This document shows positions 1-14,594 of a stretch of 64,000 nt of DNA, in pieces. Made by a program: the position numbers and the translations under genes. Source of the stretch: Astropecten irregularis (lineage: Eukaryota; Echinodermata; Asteroidea; Paxillosida; Astropectinidae); NCBI GenBank assembly GCA_963971285.1, contig OZ020244.1, positions 3,348,001 to 3,412,000 of the forward strand, given 5' to 3'. The notes under the pieces were generated by a model that did no database searches, was not told the origin of the DNA, and saw only the letters and a program-made list of their open reading frames with translations. The first letter of the stretch is position 1; each line of letters opens with the position of its first letter.

Positions 1-90
1 CAAATTAACTGCTGCAAACTGCTCGTCAGCCAATATGATGACCTGAATCCAATGCTTGGAGTTAGGAGGGCCTGACGCGTTTCGATCATT
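1..90. repeat. End of foldback element with 60-bp motif
   Basis: It begins with the flank CTGCTGCAAACTGCTCGTCA, then GATGACCTGAA and ATGCTTGGAGTTAGGAGGGC. This is the same left end seen at 27905, 34678, 39105 and 44205. Only one end is inside the window. Confidence 0.75.
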
Positions 91-1135
91 TATCGAAGTC
101 TTTTATCGGTATTTATCGAAAACTTTAGAAAAACAAAACAGATAGGTAAATATCTTGTTTCCCTTGAACAATACTTTGGACGATTTTAGGCTTACATGGA
201 TCAGAGAAAAGAGCTGAATTATTGACAAGATGACATATGCTTTCAGTTCATACTTTATCTATAATGCACTATGCATTTCAACATGTTTACAATTAACCAT
301 GGAATAAACACCTATCCCGTGTGATGATTGCTTGACAGGTATCATCGCGTACATTGACATTTAAAGCCATGGCAGCAATTTCATATCCTCTCTCATATTT
401 CATCAATTTGGTATCAGCTTTTGACTCAAAGATAATCCCCTTTCCCAACCCAGTGAGAAGAACACCCTTTCCCACCCAATATTTACAATCCCCTGGAGGT
501 AGAAATTGTACACCATTCCCGAACCCTCAGGGTGCCGCGTCTCCCCCGCAATCATATACATTCTGTAACAACTCTCAATAATCTTCTAGAAAAATAACCG
601 TTAGATAAATAAGATAAAGACACCGTGTTTATATTTCATAATAATATACACGAGGGCGTGCATGCCTGCACGACAGCCAGAGAAAAAGTGACATTTTGGC
701 GTCAATATTTGAGGCACCGAGGAGGTCTCCAAACCAGTCATAATATTTGCAGTGCGGCAATTATTTTGATTAAATTAAAATGTTTGTAGGCTGTCGGGTC
801 TAGAACTCAAAATACATAATTTCCACGAATTCGTAACATCTTGGCAAGAACGATAAGGAGTAGACAGAACCATTTGCGTCGCCGTAGTGATTTTATATCA
901 TGGCTTTGTGTGTTCACGTAAGGCTAGTGTGCCAAAACACACGTCGTGTCTTACACAAAATGGTTGACGTCATGAATAACGTCAACCAATCACAATCGAT
1001 TTTGCAACTGACGCGCTATACTTTAGACCAATAGGGGCACGTTAACAGTTGAAGCTTCACTACACGATGTGTAATTGTGTATCATTGAACAGGGAATGTA
1101 ACTTTCGATTCTCTTCGATCTAAATCACAACTGTG

Positions 1136-1260
1136 AATGATTTCACCAAACTCGTCGTAACAGTCGTAGGACTTATGATGTATTGCAGCCCCACGTAGGA
1201 TACGATTATCCTTTGTAACTGAGTTACGATCGATCGTAGGGCTTCGTGAAATCGACCCCT
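1136..1260. mobile_element. MITE with GTCGATTTCAC ends
   Basis: ATTTCACCAAACTCGTCGTA to GGGCTTCGTGAAATCGACCC, about 125 bp. It shares interior GTAGGACTTATGATG and the TTACGATCGATCG region with the 8116 and 32761 copies. Confidence 0.85.
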
Positions 1261-2167
1261 GGTATAACATGTGATTAGCAACGAAGATATGGCAAGTATT
1301 AATAGTTATCACTGGCAGACTGTGTGTATAAAGAGAAAAAGTATAAATTGTGAAAACGCTGTAAACATACAGCGTGTGTTACTTTTTACACAGAAAAGCT
1401 TGTCACTTTAGACGTGCGTGTGAAACTGTGCACATGACGTGACTTGGCAATAAATGACACCGTACAATGAACATTGAACAATGCTCATTCTCAAACCACC
1501 AGGGAACAAGAAGGAAATAACGTTACCATATGCGGGGAATGAAAAACACTTATGATAATTGACATGTACCCTAAATACTTGAACATAAATGTTAAGTGCG
1601 GAGATTATGATAGCAGTGTTCAAGGGCAAAGTACTACATAATAATCCCACACGACACCACAAGAGAATTGCAAAAAAGTGCAAAACTGACAGACACGGAG
1701 ACAGTTTGATCTCATTCCCGTCTACTTAATGCTGAAACTATTTCAGGAATGCCAGCCAAAAAATTACAGTTCAATGCCAAACGGATATTATCAAGGTTTG
1801 CACTTCATACAGCGAATTATGATCCAACCTGGAATGTTCTGCGGTCGGACTATAAGGTTGATCCACGTGTCACAGACAGTGATTCTCACGACGTGGTTCC
1901 ACTTGTTTGTGGTTATTTTCAGCCGCAACAATAATTTCACAAACACTTCAAAAATCAATAGACTGGCCGTGTACGTTTGGGCGAACCGCAAAGTTCAGGC
2001 GTTCAGTGATAGGCTTTGACACTTGAAAGCCGCATCTTTTACGGGAGTATTAAAGATTTTATTGTTTCATCGACAACAAGTATGTCTGTGAAAATGATTC
2101 ATAAAAGTCCCCGCGTAAAGAAACATTTAAAATGTAACGAGGTTTATTGACAAAATCAGGCAAATGT

Positions 2168-2365
2168 GCATCGGTTTGCGGAAACACCAAGAATCGTTCG
2201 CACATCTCGTAAGGTCTCAACGTTTCGACTAGCCTGCTCTAGTCATCATCAGGAGACCAAGCAGGTTAGTCGAAACATTGAGACCTTATACGAGAAGTGC
2301 GAACGAAATAGAAGTGCGAAAGTACTAACGATTCTTACATGGTGTTTCCGCAAACCGATCCACAT
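2168..2365. mobile_element. Foldback element (GGTTTGCGGAAACACC ends)
   Basis: ATCGGTTTGCGGAAACACCA to GGTGTTTCCGCAAACCGATC, with an inner hairpin around GTCTCAACGTTTCGACTAGC. Related copies lie at 34508-34632 (half) and 49518-49716. Confidence 0.9.
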
Positions 2366-4344
2366 ACCAATTGTCACCATGCAAAGCCTCAAATCTTAAA
2401 ATCAGTCATATTACTTGGCTTGTTTAGGACACAAATAAACCCCAAAATGAATCAAACAAAATGATTCAGAATTCCACTAAATGTTTGGTCAAAAGCACGT
2501 CGATACAGAATGACACAAGGAGAGAAGATATTCTTAAACCCATGCAACCGTGAACTATAGCAAAGGGGAACTAAAACCCAAGGGTAGGATTCTGCCTGAC
2601 TAGAGGTGAAAATCCGGCATCGCAATCCAAATCATTTGCTTTCGTGACTATTCACCCTCCAATGAAATCGCACGGTCATCAGAAAACTGCCACTCTCAGA
2701 GATATTTCTACAGAATTTAGACGAATTGATGGACAAATCTGAGGCGCATTTGGCGTGTATATCTGGGGGGAGGGCATACATTCACAGGGTCGGGATGAGA
2801 GATTTGGATTCCATAGGGAGAATTAGCCACGTACGCGCCTGCAGGTGGATTTGATTGACACCTGCCACAGTTAAAGTTGCTCGTGATTTAAAGGGTTCAT
2901 GCAGTGCTTTTTTTCAGTCAGGTTATTTCATTGCCTTCATAAGAGAATATACTGACAGATAATGAATGACAAGTCTTATTTTGGTTTCAAACAAGCATTT
3001 GGTTTTCATTTGAACGTCTTTGCAAAATGCGGGATTTTCATGCATGCTCATGTGGGAACCAACATCAAAAGTGAATGAAAAAACATAAAAATTGAAGAGG
3101 CAAACTTGACCCACAGAAACAGAAATGGTTTGGCAAAGAAATTGCACCACCAGTTGAGTGGAAGAAACACATTAGGCACAATAAAACCCATTGAGGAGAA
3201 AAAGGTCTGTCAAAACCTATATTAAAACAACCACAACTTTTTGTGCACTAATCAATTGGGTTTATACTGCTCTCAGTTACCCAGATGACATCGCAGTTTT
3301 GCTCATGAGTATGGACATTCTGAAACAGTGTGAGGAAGTCGGTAAAATCACGGGCCCCATAAAACAGTTGCTTTTTGGCACGTGTTCAAGCCATAATATT
3401 ACTATTGCATAGACCCTTTAAGGCAGGCTGCAGCCAATCTGATTTTCCCAAACGAAAGAGTTGAGCCATGGAGGCCCTTCTTTCTCCATGGCTATGCTAT
3501 CATGCAAAGTTATTGAAGTAGAAGGGTTACACGATGTGCGAAGTGTCATCTCTTGACAGCTGAGCGAGGTATGGTTCGAAGCTTCGATCTGAGCTAAGGC
3601 CTAAGCTCGCATTAGATCTTACACGCAAACTCACAAGATATCGTCAACAGTATACAGTGCCCATAACAGCAAAGATCAGACAATTCTCTCTCCTGAGGAC
3701 GACCAGTGCACACTGGTCGAAACGTCGAGAATTTACTCCCACCGGTCCTTCTCAGGACCAAAAACCTTCCAAAAAGAGTGCCTCCGCAAGTCTTGCTCAT
3801 TCTAGACAATTCGGGTTTTCACATAAGGTTACAGAATCGTTAAATAGACCATTTTTATTTACAGTTATTTGAGAGAATATACATCTCAATTTTACCCACA
3901 GCTATAGCAAATTGAGTAATGTATCATTCATCATTGTCAGTTCCTCATCAATAGCATGAAAAAGAAACAGTTTTTTCATCTTTGCCGCATACGGTAGTCG
4001 CATGCAGTTCCCATCTAAAGGCGATGACAAACTTATCGGAAAACAATATTGGTCGACCCAGATACTGACAAATAAAATCATGCTTGAGCAGGTGTCCCAC
4101 CTGCTGAAACTATCTCCAGTTGAACTTGATTCCCGTACTACACGTATACACTGAGCCACAGGCACAGAGTATATGTAATGATACGAGAAGGTAGTTCAAT
4201 ATTTTATTGTGTTTATAAGAGGATGCATAATAGGTTTGGGTATTGAGTTTATGATAATAGCTTTTAAATCGGTATCTCCTGGCTGTCTCATTCACAATAA
4301 CCACACTAAGAGCCTACACAGTTTCACCTTGAAGGTACTCCATA

Positions 4345-4690
4345 TTTTGGTAGCATACGGAAACAGAAATCTCCACAGATGTACCTATAACTTACAGGGT
4401 ATAAAGATGGTGATGGTAGAAACATATAGTTCAAGTTTCTCTACCTGAAATGCTGTATTTATCCAGAAAAAGAGTAAAATCAATTCCAAAAACAATTCTG
4501 ATCTTTGAAAGATCAATAACGGTTAACACTAAAAAGGATTAAAAAAACAAATACTGTGGGCGTTTTCATTGTTTCTCAAAAAGTGGGCATAGTATGGGAC
4601 TGGGGATTTCAAAGATGACTGTTACTGTATTTCTCTTGATAGTTCTGCCCATGAATCTGTATTTCTTTGACAAACAAAAATGAACATTGC
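4345..4690. mobile_element. MITE, ATCATACTTTGGT family, ends eroded
   Basis: The interior of the family in reverse orientation (CTTACAGGGTATAAAGATGG, GTTTCTCAAAAAGTGGGCAT). A 3' fragment of the same family lies at 7735-7887 (ends ACCAAAGTATGATACTACCT), and another copy at 47930-48180. Confidence 0.78.
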
Positions 4691-6107
4691 ATCAATACTA
4701 TACGTATTACAAATCGCCATGCGCTCGAAAAAGCGATACGAAAGTGTAGGCCTTATGTTTCTACAAATCAAATACGTTGTCATTTTGAGGAATGATGGAC
4801 AGGGGCAGGTACAAACTATCATTGTAATCATGCATTTCAGGGAAATGAAATGGTAATACACCTTCTTCATGATCTGTGCTCGGTACAACCTCATTCAACC
4901 CTATGTTGATAAGACCATACTTTGCCCAGGCGCCCTGGCAGAAATCACGGTGCTAAATCCGTCAACATCCAACCAATTTTTAAATATAACTCTTCCTCTC
5001 ATGTCTTTCATCGTGCGCGTGAAACTACTGCCCAGGCACAAACAAAATTCCATAAAAACGTTGTAAAATGTCCGACTTATTACCATGGGCACTGCGATAT
5101 GCACACATGGCATCCACAGAATCTATCTTCGGCTGTTCTCTGTGACTTGTTTAGATGTTAGTCACTGGTGAATTATACAGATTGGAACATTGAGCATCAA
5201 TTTTTAGTTGACTTACAACAGCCGTCTGTATGCCAAGAACATAAGACGAGGAATAAATCTTTCAAATTGTTATATGATGGTAGAAGACTCCAATTTCCTT
5301 AATCTAGCAAATTAGCAAAGATGTGAACTATATCTTCGATAATTACATTATAAATGCAGTAGGATGGTCCATAAAATAGTATCATTGGTTCAGAGGAAGA
5401 CATATCACAGTCTGAGCGGTCGATCGAACGACTGACCCAGACCGGCTCACACAATCAAGGACATACAATATCGATCATCTCGACATCTCCATGATAAACC
5501 AACCATGCAGTCAACCTGCTAACCGACAAGTCAACCTGCCAACTGACTACCAATCTGTCTATAGCCAAAACCGTCCATCTCAGGTATGATCGAAGCTGGG
5601 GATACAGTCCCACACACTAAATCACGAATGGAAATAAAATATATGGCAGTGCACTGATTTCAAGCGTATCCGCACAACAATAAGGACTAAAATGTTTTTA
5701 TTTATTGCCACCCCATTCTGAGGATGATTCGAATTCTTTGCCAAAGTTGTCCGCTGCAGCAATCTTCCCTGACAACATGAGGTGATTTTCATAGAAAGGC
5801 TAGATTCCCAGGGTCCTTCACTCGGGACATGCATTTTGTAAAGATCAATTAAGTGATGACGTACGACTTTGCAGAGTACGGGGAGCGACTGCCACCGTAA
5901 ATCCAACATCATTATGCTCCTTCAGTGGCGATAATAAAACAAACGGTCGGCTGCTGAGTATGTGACACATTGTGGAAGTGACCCGCCGAGATGGATGATA
6001 AATTAACTCATCCTCAGCACAACAACACAGCCTCGTTTAGCCATGAACTGACTGGCGAGCTCAGCTTGACTTCAAGATGAGTTTGACTTGGTCTCAATCA
6101 TCTCTGT

Positions 6108-6346
6108 AGCCAATTTCATAGAGCTGCTTAGCACAAAAATTCGCTAAGCATGACATTTCTGCCTTAATAAACAGGATTAACAACCAAATTTCCATGTGTT
6201 GTGTATCACTTGTGATTGTTCTTTGGCTGCTGTTCGCTGACCACGAATATCAAATCGAATTTTCAATGGTGGTTTGTTTTATTGGCTGGCAAGCTATTTT
6301 GTGCTAAGCAATTTTTTGTGCTAAGCAGCTCTATGAAATTGGCCCC
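6108..6346. mobile_element. MITE, GGGGCCAATTTCAT family
   Basis: Ends GCCAATTTCATAGAGCTGCT and AGCAGCTCTATGAAATTGGC are inverted repeats about 240 bp apart, with the shared interior AACAGGATTAACAACCAAAT. Confidence 0.9.
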
Positions 6347-7734
6347 TGGTCATTAGAACAATTACGGACGGGCTGGCAGGTACTATACGCTGACCGCGGA
6401 CCACCGTCGCGTCTGATTTGGTGAACAGGGTGTATTAATTGTTTGAATGGAGACGAGCTCCTCAGTGTCTATTAAATTAATTGCCACCATGGACACTCGA
6501 AGAACCTTTTGGCGCAAATCGCGATATTGGTCAACCTAAATCGGTCAAATTCTGAGCCAGTTAGTCTGCATGACTCTTTTAATATTCGCTAATTTGCGTG
6601 TGCCCTTGCTCCAAGCTGACCGATTGTCTTAGTTTTCAAGGGTATAGACCTATTAAGTATTATTGTTTTGAGTTTATTGGTTGAAGCATGGAGTAAGGCC
6701 TTACCATGAATTCGAACCATGGGAGCGACGCCAGAGGCCCGCAGTCCGTGGGAGGCAAGCCCCCCTCAGACGGCCTACCCTCGCTATTTGTTTTTTATCT
6801 CAGATGTGTTGAAAACAGGCCCTTGGTACCATAACAATGATTGTAAATTGCATTGTATCGTAAAAATATGATCAAACACATTGCTGAATAATTTGCTCTC
6901 CTGGAGAGCACGGGGTAGCCTCCCTGGCGAGGGGGACTTTCAAAGCTGCTAAGTTGACATTCTTGTTGAGGGGCTTGTTTACAATCTACATTTTGATCCA
7001 ATAATCTTGAACTTGCATAAGGGGGTATTTTAGGGGAAAACATGGGTCTTAAATATAGCACGAATCTGACATTCCATGAGTGAAGGCAGATATCAGCTAG
7101 TGCGTGTGACAGCTTTTAAAGAGCACCCCACTCAGTCGTGCAATTTCAGCTTGTGGTTTAATCAATCTGAGTACACCGCCTGGGGGCGCTGTTTATTATA
7201 AATCGGTCGTGATGCTTAAAGTGTGCTACTAGTATACTCCAGGCACGCAATTTGATTTATTTAAAAACCTCTAACATTCGAACGCTTGTTTCTACAAAGA
7301 GGTGGGCGGATTGCATGATTACTATTCTCAGTGTTACTGTCTTACTGAAACCTACAAACCCGATAAATCCAATTTATATGTTTATTTTAAAGTCTTTAAT
7401 TTAATTCATATTTGTCCTCAGTGGTTGAAAAATTAAAACTATAGCACTTCAATGATTATATTCCATTCTAACTTATCCAGGTCGTGCATGCAGTTGTGTA
7501 GATCCCATGCATAATAGGATTGGACTCATTTTACCTAGGTAAATGTCATTGCGACAATTGGTCTGGAAATGTACTACTCAATCAATAAGTTATTCACGCT
7601 CCCATTCAAGTCCAATCATCACCGTTTAGACTGAATCATCGCTCGCTGAGTTCAATTTTACAACCACCAGCCATAACAGCCAAACAGCATAGGCGTACAA
7701 AGTCAATTTCACCAGACTCTTTTAAAGATAAAAG

Positions 7735-7887
7735 AGAAAACACTTCAGAACCCGTTTTTCACTGTTTTCTCAAAAAGTGGGCACCGTGTGGGACTGAAAT
7801 TTTCACAGATGACAGAATCTTCCTTTATTTGTTCCCATGAATATGTATTTCTTTCACAAAAACCAAAGTATGATACTACCTTTAAGA
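7735..7887. mobile_element. MITE fragment, ATCATACTTTGGT family
   Basis: CACTGTTTTCTCAAAAAGTG through GACTGAAATTTTCACAGATG to CCAAAGTATGATACTACCTT; about half an element. Confidence 0.82.
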
Positions 7888-8115
7888 TCACGGTAAGCTA
7901 GTTCCGAAGAATAATAATGACAATTCTACTAGTGACAAGGGAGACCACCATTTCCCAGCAGAGAGTGACGGCGCCTTACTCTACTTGTACATCGATCCCC
8001 CATATACTACCACACAAGAAAGAATTTCTTATCTCATATCAGTACCCTACAATGTTAAAATCCACTTGACTCACTTGCTCCGGGGAGGTCGGTAGTTTTT
8101 CCTGCAAGCCCCGTG

Positions 8116-8250
8116 GTCAATTTCACCAAACTCATCGTAACTTATTTTCATTCGTAGGACTTGTGATGCATTCAGCCCTTTTTATGATACGATGGGTAAT
8201 CCTTCATAACTCAAGTTACGATCGGTATAGGGCTTCGTGAAATCGACCCC
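8116..8250. mobile_element. MITE with GTCGATTTCAC ends
   Basis: GGTCAATTTCACCAAACTCA to GGCTTCGTGAAATCGACCCC, about 135 bp. Confidence 0.87.
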
Positions 8251-9454
8251 AATTATATGCAACCGCAAGTCCGCAACCAGTCGTACAGTATGAGTCCACG
8301 TCGGAGCAAGTGTTCTAAACAACAATAACTGTTTAAAAGTAAGTTGTTTAAGTAGGTCACATGAACAACCCCGGCTGCTACAAACTTTTTCTTGATCAGC
8401 GTTTTAATTATGTGAACTTTAGTGATGCAAAATACGGAACAGGTTGTATACGACCCATCAGCAAAACCATTGAACACAAGATGACACAGCAGTTCTTAGT
8501 TGACTGCCTATTGTAAACACAACATCATAATTCAGGTGTTTCAAATCAATCTTGAAGACAATGAACCCCTGGATTCGTCTATGATCATTTTCTGGAAATA
8601 TTTGTTCCACTTCTCATTTTTTTTCATCCAGTTCCTTGGAACTTGGACAAATTTGGAAAGCAACAAGTGTCTCGTCTCCCTTGGTGGTGTCATGGGCCAT
8701 TATTAATGTGTCATCATGTCAGTTTAACATGTGTGTCGACAGAAATGTACATGGTGAATCCTTGCAATACACGTATAATGACTAGGTGGAATGACCGGCC
8801 GTACAGAGGGAACTTCGAGACATGTAAACCACTTCAAAAATAAACTCATACATCAATGCAGATTGGAATTGGCATGATGAATGCACGAAGAACGACTTAT
8901 TTCGCATGTTTCAGTTGAAAACTTGAAGTTATCGGTTTGTTCATCCTAGCTCTATGGTTTGTTTGCTTGTTCATAAATTCCTGTGGCCGACCGGTCAAAA
9001 GTGTAAAAATAAATCGACAAGTTAAAAATGTTTTTGTTTTTTCAAGATGGTTAAATACTGGCTTGATTAATGGGAGTTGACATAACTTTAATGTTAACAT
9101 ACACAATTCACGTTTCCCACGAAGCAAATGAGGGAGAATTATGACCAGAAGCAATGCATGTGATCGACAGGAAAACAGAACATAACAGAAAGTTAAAGTT
9201 GTGCGCATTAAGGGAATGAGTTACAGGCCAGCTGAATTGAAATGGACCGCATCTACTCGGAACCCCACCCTTATACAACCAAAAATCCACGTATCGTCAA
9301 GACTTGGGTCAGCAGTAAACGATTTAGCACGATTATTAAGATCAGTCGCAAGGAAAATAGCGAAAAAGAGACGTTTTTTTCACGGAAAGCATACAAAACA
9401 GCACTGATCTCTCTTATACGTAAAACCATGGAGTAAGGAATTTTTTTTTTTTTT

Positions 9455-9575
9455 AATGCTTGGAGGTAGGAGGGCCTGGGGCGTCAGGCCCTCTTAACTC
9501 CAAGCATTTGATAAATTTCAGGTCATTATTTTGGCCGATGAGGAGTTTATATACAGCAGTTTATATTACTTGTAT
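9455..9575. repeat. Foldback element, array lost
   Basis: Left end ATGCTTGGAGGTAGGAGGGC is joined almost directly to the inverted right end AGGCCCTCTTAACTCCAAGC and CATTATTTTGGCCGATGAG. The internal 60-bp array is absent, which shows that the two ends are inverted repeats. Confidence 0.8.
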
Positions 9576-12500
9576 TGATTATTCTTCCGTTTTTAATAAA
9601 CTATTTCAAGCAGAAGTATATCAAAATGCCATCCTATAATTATAGCATCGGGACGTGCGTACGTCGCAATACGCAATGTAAATGTCAGGTTGTACGTTAA
9701 TCGTAATCCCATCTCGCAATATCCCAAATGTCTATTTATACTTAGTAAACATTTTGATCCGCCACTATCAATATTTAGTCACGCTATACGTCAACTACAG
9801 TGACTGTGGCACTTCATTATAACTACCTTGTGCAATTTCAGAATTGTACGAAATGAGATCAAACTGGAACCTACAATCAATCTTTTTTCTTGAAATTTGG
9901 GCAGATGTTCAGAGGGTTTTGGACAGGACTTTGGATAGGGCATCTTTAAGTAAAGTATTTGTCTGGCATGTATGATTAATATACCCAGACACTGCCATCA
10001 TTAAATAGGATCACAGGAGGCGCATACCGAGTGACCCTAAAAACCTTTGAGTAAATGTGAAGCCAATTCGAGATTCCGAGGAGCAAGCCCCTCATCTGCG
10101 TCCTTACTTCTTCGCGTGGAACATTCAATAATTATACAACACTTTTTGAAGACTGATGCTTCCAGATACTTTGGGCTGCACCGTAATCAACATCACATAA
10201 AAATAGGCCCACAGGACTGAATGCATCAACTACAGAGGTCAGGACGGTCAGGATTAAGAAACAAGAAAATCACTCTCGTACTCAGCCAGAAAGATAATCG
10301 GATACTGATTATTTATGGAGGACATAAGGAGACTCTTCAGGAAGAGGTGACACTGGCCTGTCCTCAAGAAAATTGTAAAAAGGGAAGAATTGTAATTAAT
10401 ATAAGCTTGTACGTCTCATTTTGCCCCAAGATTGGCCATCTTATAAAAGAAATACAATAACCAAATCACGAGAGGGCTCAATTTCATTCAGACAATGCAA
10501 TTCAACGTTAATTCACAATTTGCAGCAAAAAAATGTACATGGAAAAAGGTCTCTTCAACTTTTGCGGCGTCGAGAAAACTAAACGCAGCCTAAAAACCAA
10601 GCAACGACTAATATTTCGACTGCCTCACGACAGCCAAAACAAATCAACATTGCAGTATAACATCATGTTATCACATCACTAATTGGTAGGTTTTAAAAAT
10701 AGCCTTGATAACCTTTGGTATTTTAATAAGGTCGGATAAAGAAAAGTCCAGTAGTTGTTCCAAACGCAAACGTCATAGACCTCTCCCTTTTACGTAATAC
10801 TGCACTAAAATAAACAAACAGAGCATATTTTTCTTTCCCAATGTTTAATGTTGTGATGTCATCACCAACGGTACACAAGAACTAATCAATGCAATAACAA
10901 CATTTCCCAAGTAAAATGTAAAGACCGCCCTTAACTGTCAACTACTGCTGAACTCGGAACCAAACGATTTCTAAATTGACTTCATCGTCAATGCAACCAT
11001 GAGACTTCATTAAGAGCCTATCGAAGGCCGTCAAAGTGAATAAGACCAACAAATGGAAGATGCCCTGTAATATCCTCGAGCTGTAGATTAAATTGGCAAT
11101 TTCCACCTGTGTGATTGGGCCAAATTCGCCAATGTCGTCTACAATCATTGGTCTTCAATAAAGCCAGGTCCCCATCAAAGAGGACGCCCTCACATAAGGC
11201 TCCACATCATCACTGGTTTAGAATGATTAATGGGAAATTCGTCACACGTTCTCAAAATCTTTATTAAAAAACACTAATATCGGACATTAGGGAAAGATCC
11301 ATGACATTAAATGAGAAATGAAGGTATGAAGGACTCCGTTTACAAAAAAATATGATAAAAACAAAATGTACATGTAAATAAAAAAAAAATGCTCCGTAAA
11401 GAATCCCATGTATACAATATTAGCGAACGATCTAAGCATCGAATGAGAGATTGTGATCCGACGTTTATGAATGAGATCAGTGGTGATGACAGACCGTTAC
11501 GTCATCTGGACGTCACTACAATGTTCTCGACAAATAAATGTTTCGCGAACGTTTAAACGCCCTCAGCGATGAAGGGAATCAAACATTCAAACTAGAATAG
11601 CATGCATGACATGACTACATGAAGCTGGCTGAGGCTTACTGTCATGATGGTCAGCTAGCCGAGAACAACACGATCTGATGACAAGGATAATTAATAGTAT
11701 GTACACTACTGGACTGAGTTTATCAGTGATCAAACATCCTGAACTGCATGACAAAACCCATGCAAATAAAGGACCACAGTTATATAGAATAGGATTGGCT
11801 CTACATATGCTTTAATTAACCGAGTTAACAGATTTTCTCGCAAACTGAAGACTGAATAGACAACATGAACCTCAATCCAACCAACACAGAGAGCTTTCCT
11901 GCATTAATTTGAGCAGAGTCGGTGAAGAATGAATGAATCAAATTATCAAAGTACTCATTTTTATCTCTGGATAAAATCCATGGAAACTTTAATCTAAGAG
12001 CGTATACTGATACGGGATCTTTCCCATCTACGGACGGGTTGTGTTTAACAGAAGGGAGATGGTAAATACTAGACAGCTGCAGCAGTTTGCGTGTGAGGAA
12101 TCTTCTAGTTGTCCTTGCAGGTGGGGTGTGGTCGCTCAGGACCCCCTTATTACCAATGCCAGTAATGCCCCTCCCCATTCAAGAGACCAATTTCCTTCCA
12201 TCATTGCATAGTTTACAATAACGCGTTGTGAGAAGGATTCACAGTTAATCACACCCCAATTTGTTTCTTAGCAACTCAAATTTTCGATGTGCTGCTGTTC
12301 ATAAAACGTGCCTTCATACACAAGACTTTCAACTCATGACGCGTCAAATGTGTGACCGCATGAGGGCGCCATTTACAAATACAGGACAAACAAGTGAGAT
12401 TTATTAGGACGAAGCACATAGGCTATGTTGTCTTCTCACATCTTTTCAAAAGTAACACACTGGCCAAACAATTGAAATGCGCAAAACTGGCTGAACATTT

Positions 12501-13524
12501 AAAATAATTATCAGAGATATCATTTGTTATTATTGGTGGAGGATTGTACGTCAACAATCGGACAACATACTGTACATTTGGTAGAACTCCAAACATGCAC
12601 AGAAGGAAAAAAGAGTTGGTTGCAAGTTGGACCACATCCTGATCTCACACGGCACTTAATGCACCAAAAGCACATAATCACCAGATGGTACTGAAGGAGA
12701 AAGTCACTTGCTCAAACCCAACAAGGACAAACTAATGTTACTCCATATCTCCACTCCTAAGCACAGAAATATTCTTCTGCCGAGACTTAATTCTCAGGGC
12801 TGAATCTCCGTGATCCATCTACAAATGTTTCTCTACCTTCTACCAAGCATGACACGATATTAATTGCAGATGCAAGTCTAGGTGTGATGGTGCGCCCTCC
12901 AGGACCACATCCATCACACATAATTGCCTACAAGCAATGTCGCTAATCAAAGATCAAATCCACCAGTACTCTACAGTCTCTACCATCTACTGTAATTATT
13001 TCTCAATTCTTGCTCTTTAGGAAAAGCGACGTTCGGTATTGTTATGTTAAGTGTGTTGATTTGCCAAGCAAATTATGAGGCCTACTATGCACAATATGTA
13101 AACCCAACAGAAGCAAAGCAGAGTTAACACAAAGCAGTGGCAAGACAGTTTGTAGTACCCCTACAAACCAGGAATACCTTTACATGAACAAATCTTCAAT
13201 CTGAACTTGGAAACTAGATTACCCTTGCTACAAAAATTGGGAAGCACCAGATGTTTGCTTTCTTTTTTATATTCTTCACCCAGTCGCTTCCAGTCACCCT
13301 GGAAAGGGACTATGGCATTTTTAGAATGTTGAAATGTAGACAAAGTAATAAAAAATTATGAGGAATGATACGAGCCACTCAACTCGATGTACAGAAAAAA
13401 AACAATGTCTATTCCTTCAACATGCCCCATAAGTATGTACGATGATAAAAATAATATGCCAGTTTTTGACCACGAGAGGGCGACATTGTAAAAAGTATTA
13501 CTGGCATTATGCACTGAGTCGGAC

Positions 13525-13850
13525 AGCGAATTACCAAAAGTAATTCGTCATAAAATTTTCGGTAAGAAATGATTGAAGTATCTTCTTTAAAAAAAAACGT
13601 ACTAAGAAAATGTACAAATAAGCACGAATATTAAAATAACGCTCGTCAATTAATTCCTGGCTTATCGTGAATGACGATTCAAGGCCTTTCAAGTATTATT
13701 TTCATGACAAATTACCCAACGTTAAACTTAAGGGTAATGGTTTACAATGACACCCTGCATCTAATTTTTTTTCAAGTACAAGTAAACAGAATGTATCATA
13801 CCGTTACCGTATAAGTCATGACGAATTACCAAAAGTAATTCGTCATAATT
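13525..13850. repeat. Two copies of a 27-bp palindrome
   Basis: GCGAATTACCAAAAGTAATT plus CGTCATAA at 13526 and ACGAATTACCAAAAGTAATT plus CGTCATAA at 13818. Each can form a hairpin. They could be the ends of a small element. Confidence 0.6.
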
Positions 13851-14101
13851 CTAGGTATGAAATCGGGAGGGGGCATGTTCTTATTACTGAAACCTACAAT
13901 GTCAAAGATACAAATGAGCCGGAATATTATGCAAAGCCATTAATTCCAGACACTAATAATTTTGTATGCCGTGGTAGGTTTCATACACCGAATGTATTTT
14001 CAGAGGAATCTAATTTACACCTATAAAGGCTTCAGTTTTAATATCAGGCCTAAATCAACAAATATGCCTACTAGGCCTAACATCAGTTTCCAAACAAAGC
14101 T

Positions 14102-14351
14102 GGGGGCCAATTTCATGGAGTCGTTAAGCACAAAACAAAACAAATACTTAGCACAAAATGTCTTGCTCCGTAAAACAAACCACAATAAAAAAATCAATTT
14201 GATGTTCATGGTCAGCCAACAACAGCCAAAGAACAAAAACAAATGATACACAACACATGGGCATTAGGTTTTTAATTTTTTTTTTTTACTAAAGACAGAA
14301 ATTTTATGGTTACCAAATTGTTGTGCTAAGCAGAACCATGAAATTGACCCC
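14102..14351. mobile_element. MITE, GGGGCCAATTTCAT family
   Basis: The left end GGGGGCCAATTTCATGGAG and the right end AACCATGAAATTGACCCC bound a 250-bp copy in inverted orientation relative to 6108-6346. Confidence 0.88.
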
Positions 14352-14594
14352 TTGTCTCGCTCTGTCGAGCTAAATTAAATGCCAGGGAATTATACGGTAT
14401 AGTATCAATGAAGCTTGACACAATCACGGTAAACAAAGAAAGACGAAGAAAACCAGTCATCTCCGGGCTTAGTGACCCTGGATTTTTCTCATGTCTGATT
14501 TGTTTGTTACGGTAAAGTTTTAATCACAGGGAATCATCATAGAACTCATAAGTACAAGTATTTCTATTTTGAAAGGATACACCATCAAGCTTAC

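Larger units (their letters stand above)
1..14594. other. No supportable gene; dispersed repeats
   Basis: Open frames here are short and lack domain signatures or paired splice sites. The recognisable content is the repeat copies listed separately (1-90, 1136-1260, 2168-2365, 4345-4690, 6108-6346, 7735-7887, 8116-8250, 9455-9575, 14102-14351). About 9580-14100 shows nothing I can classify. It could hold introns or an untranslated region of the gene that may start near 15130. Confidence 0.5.
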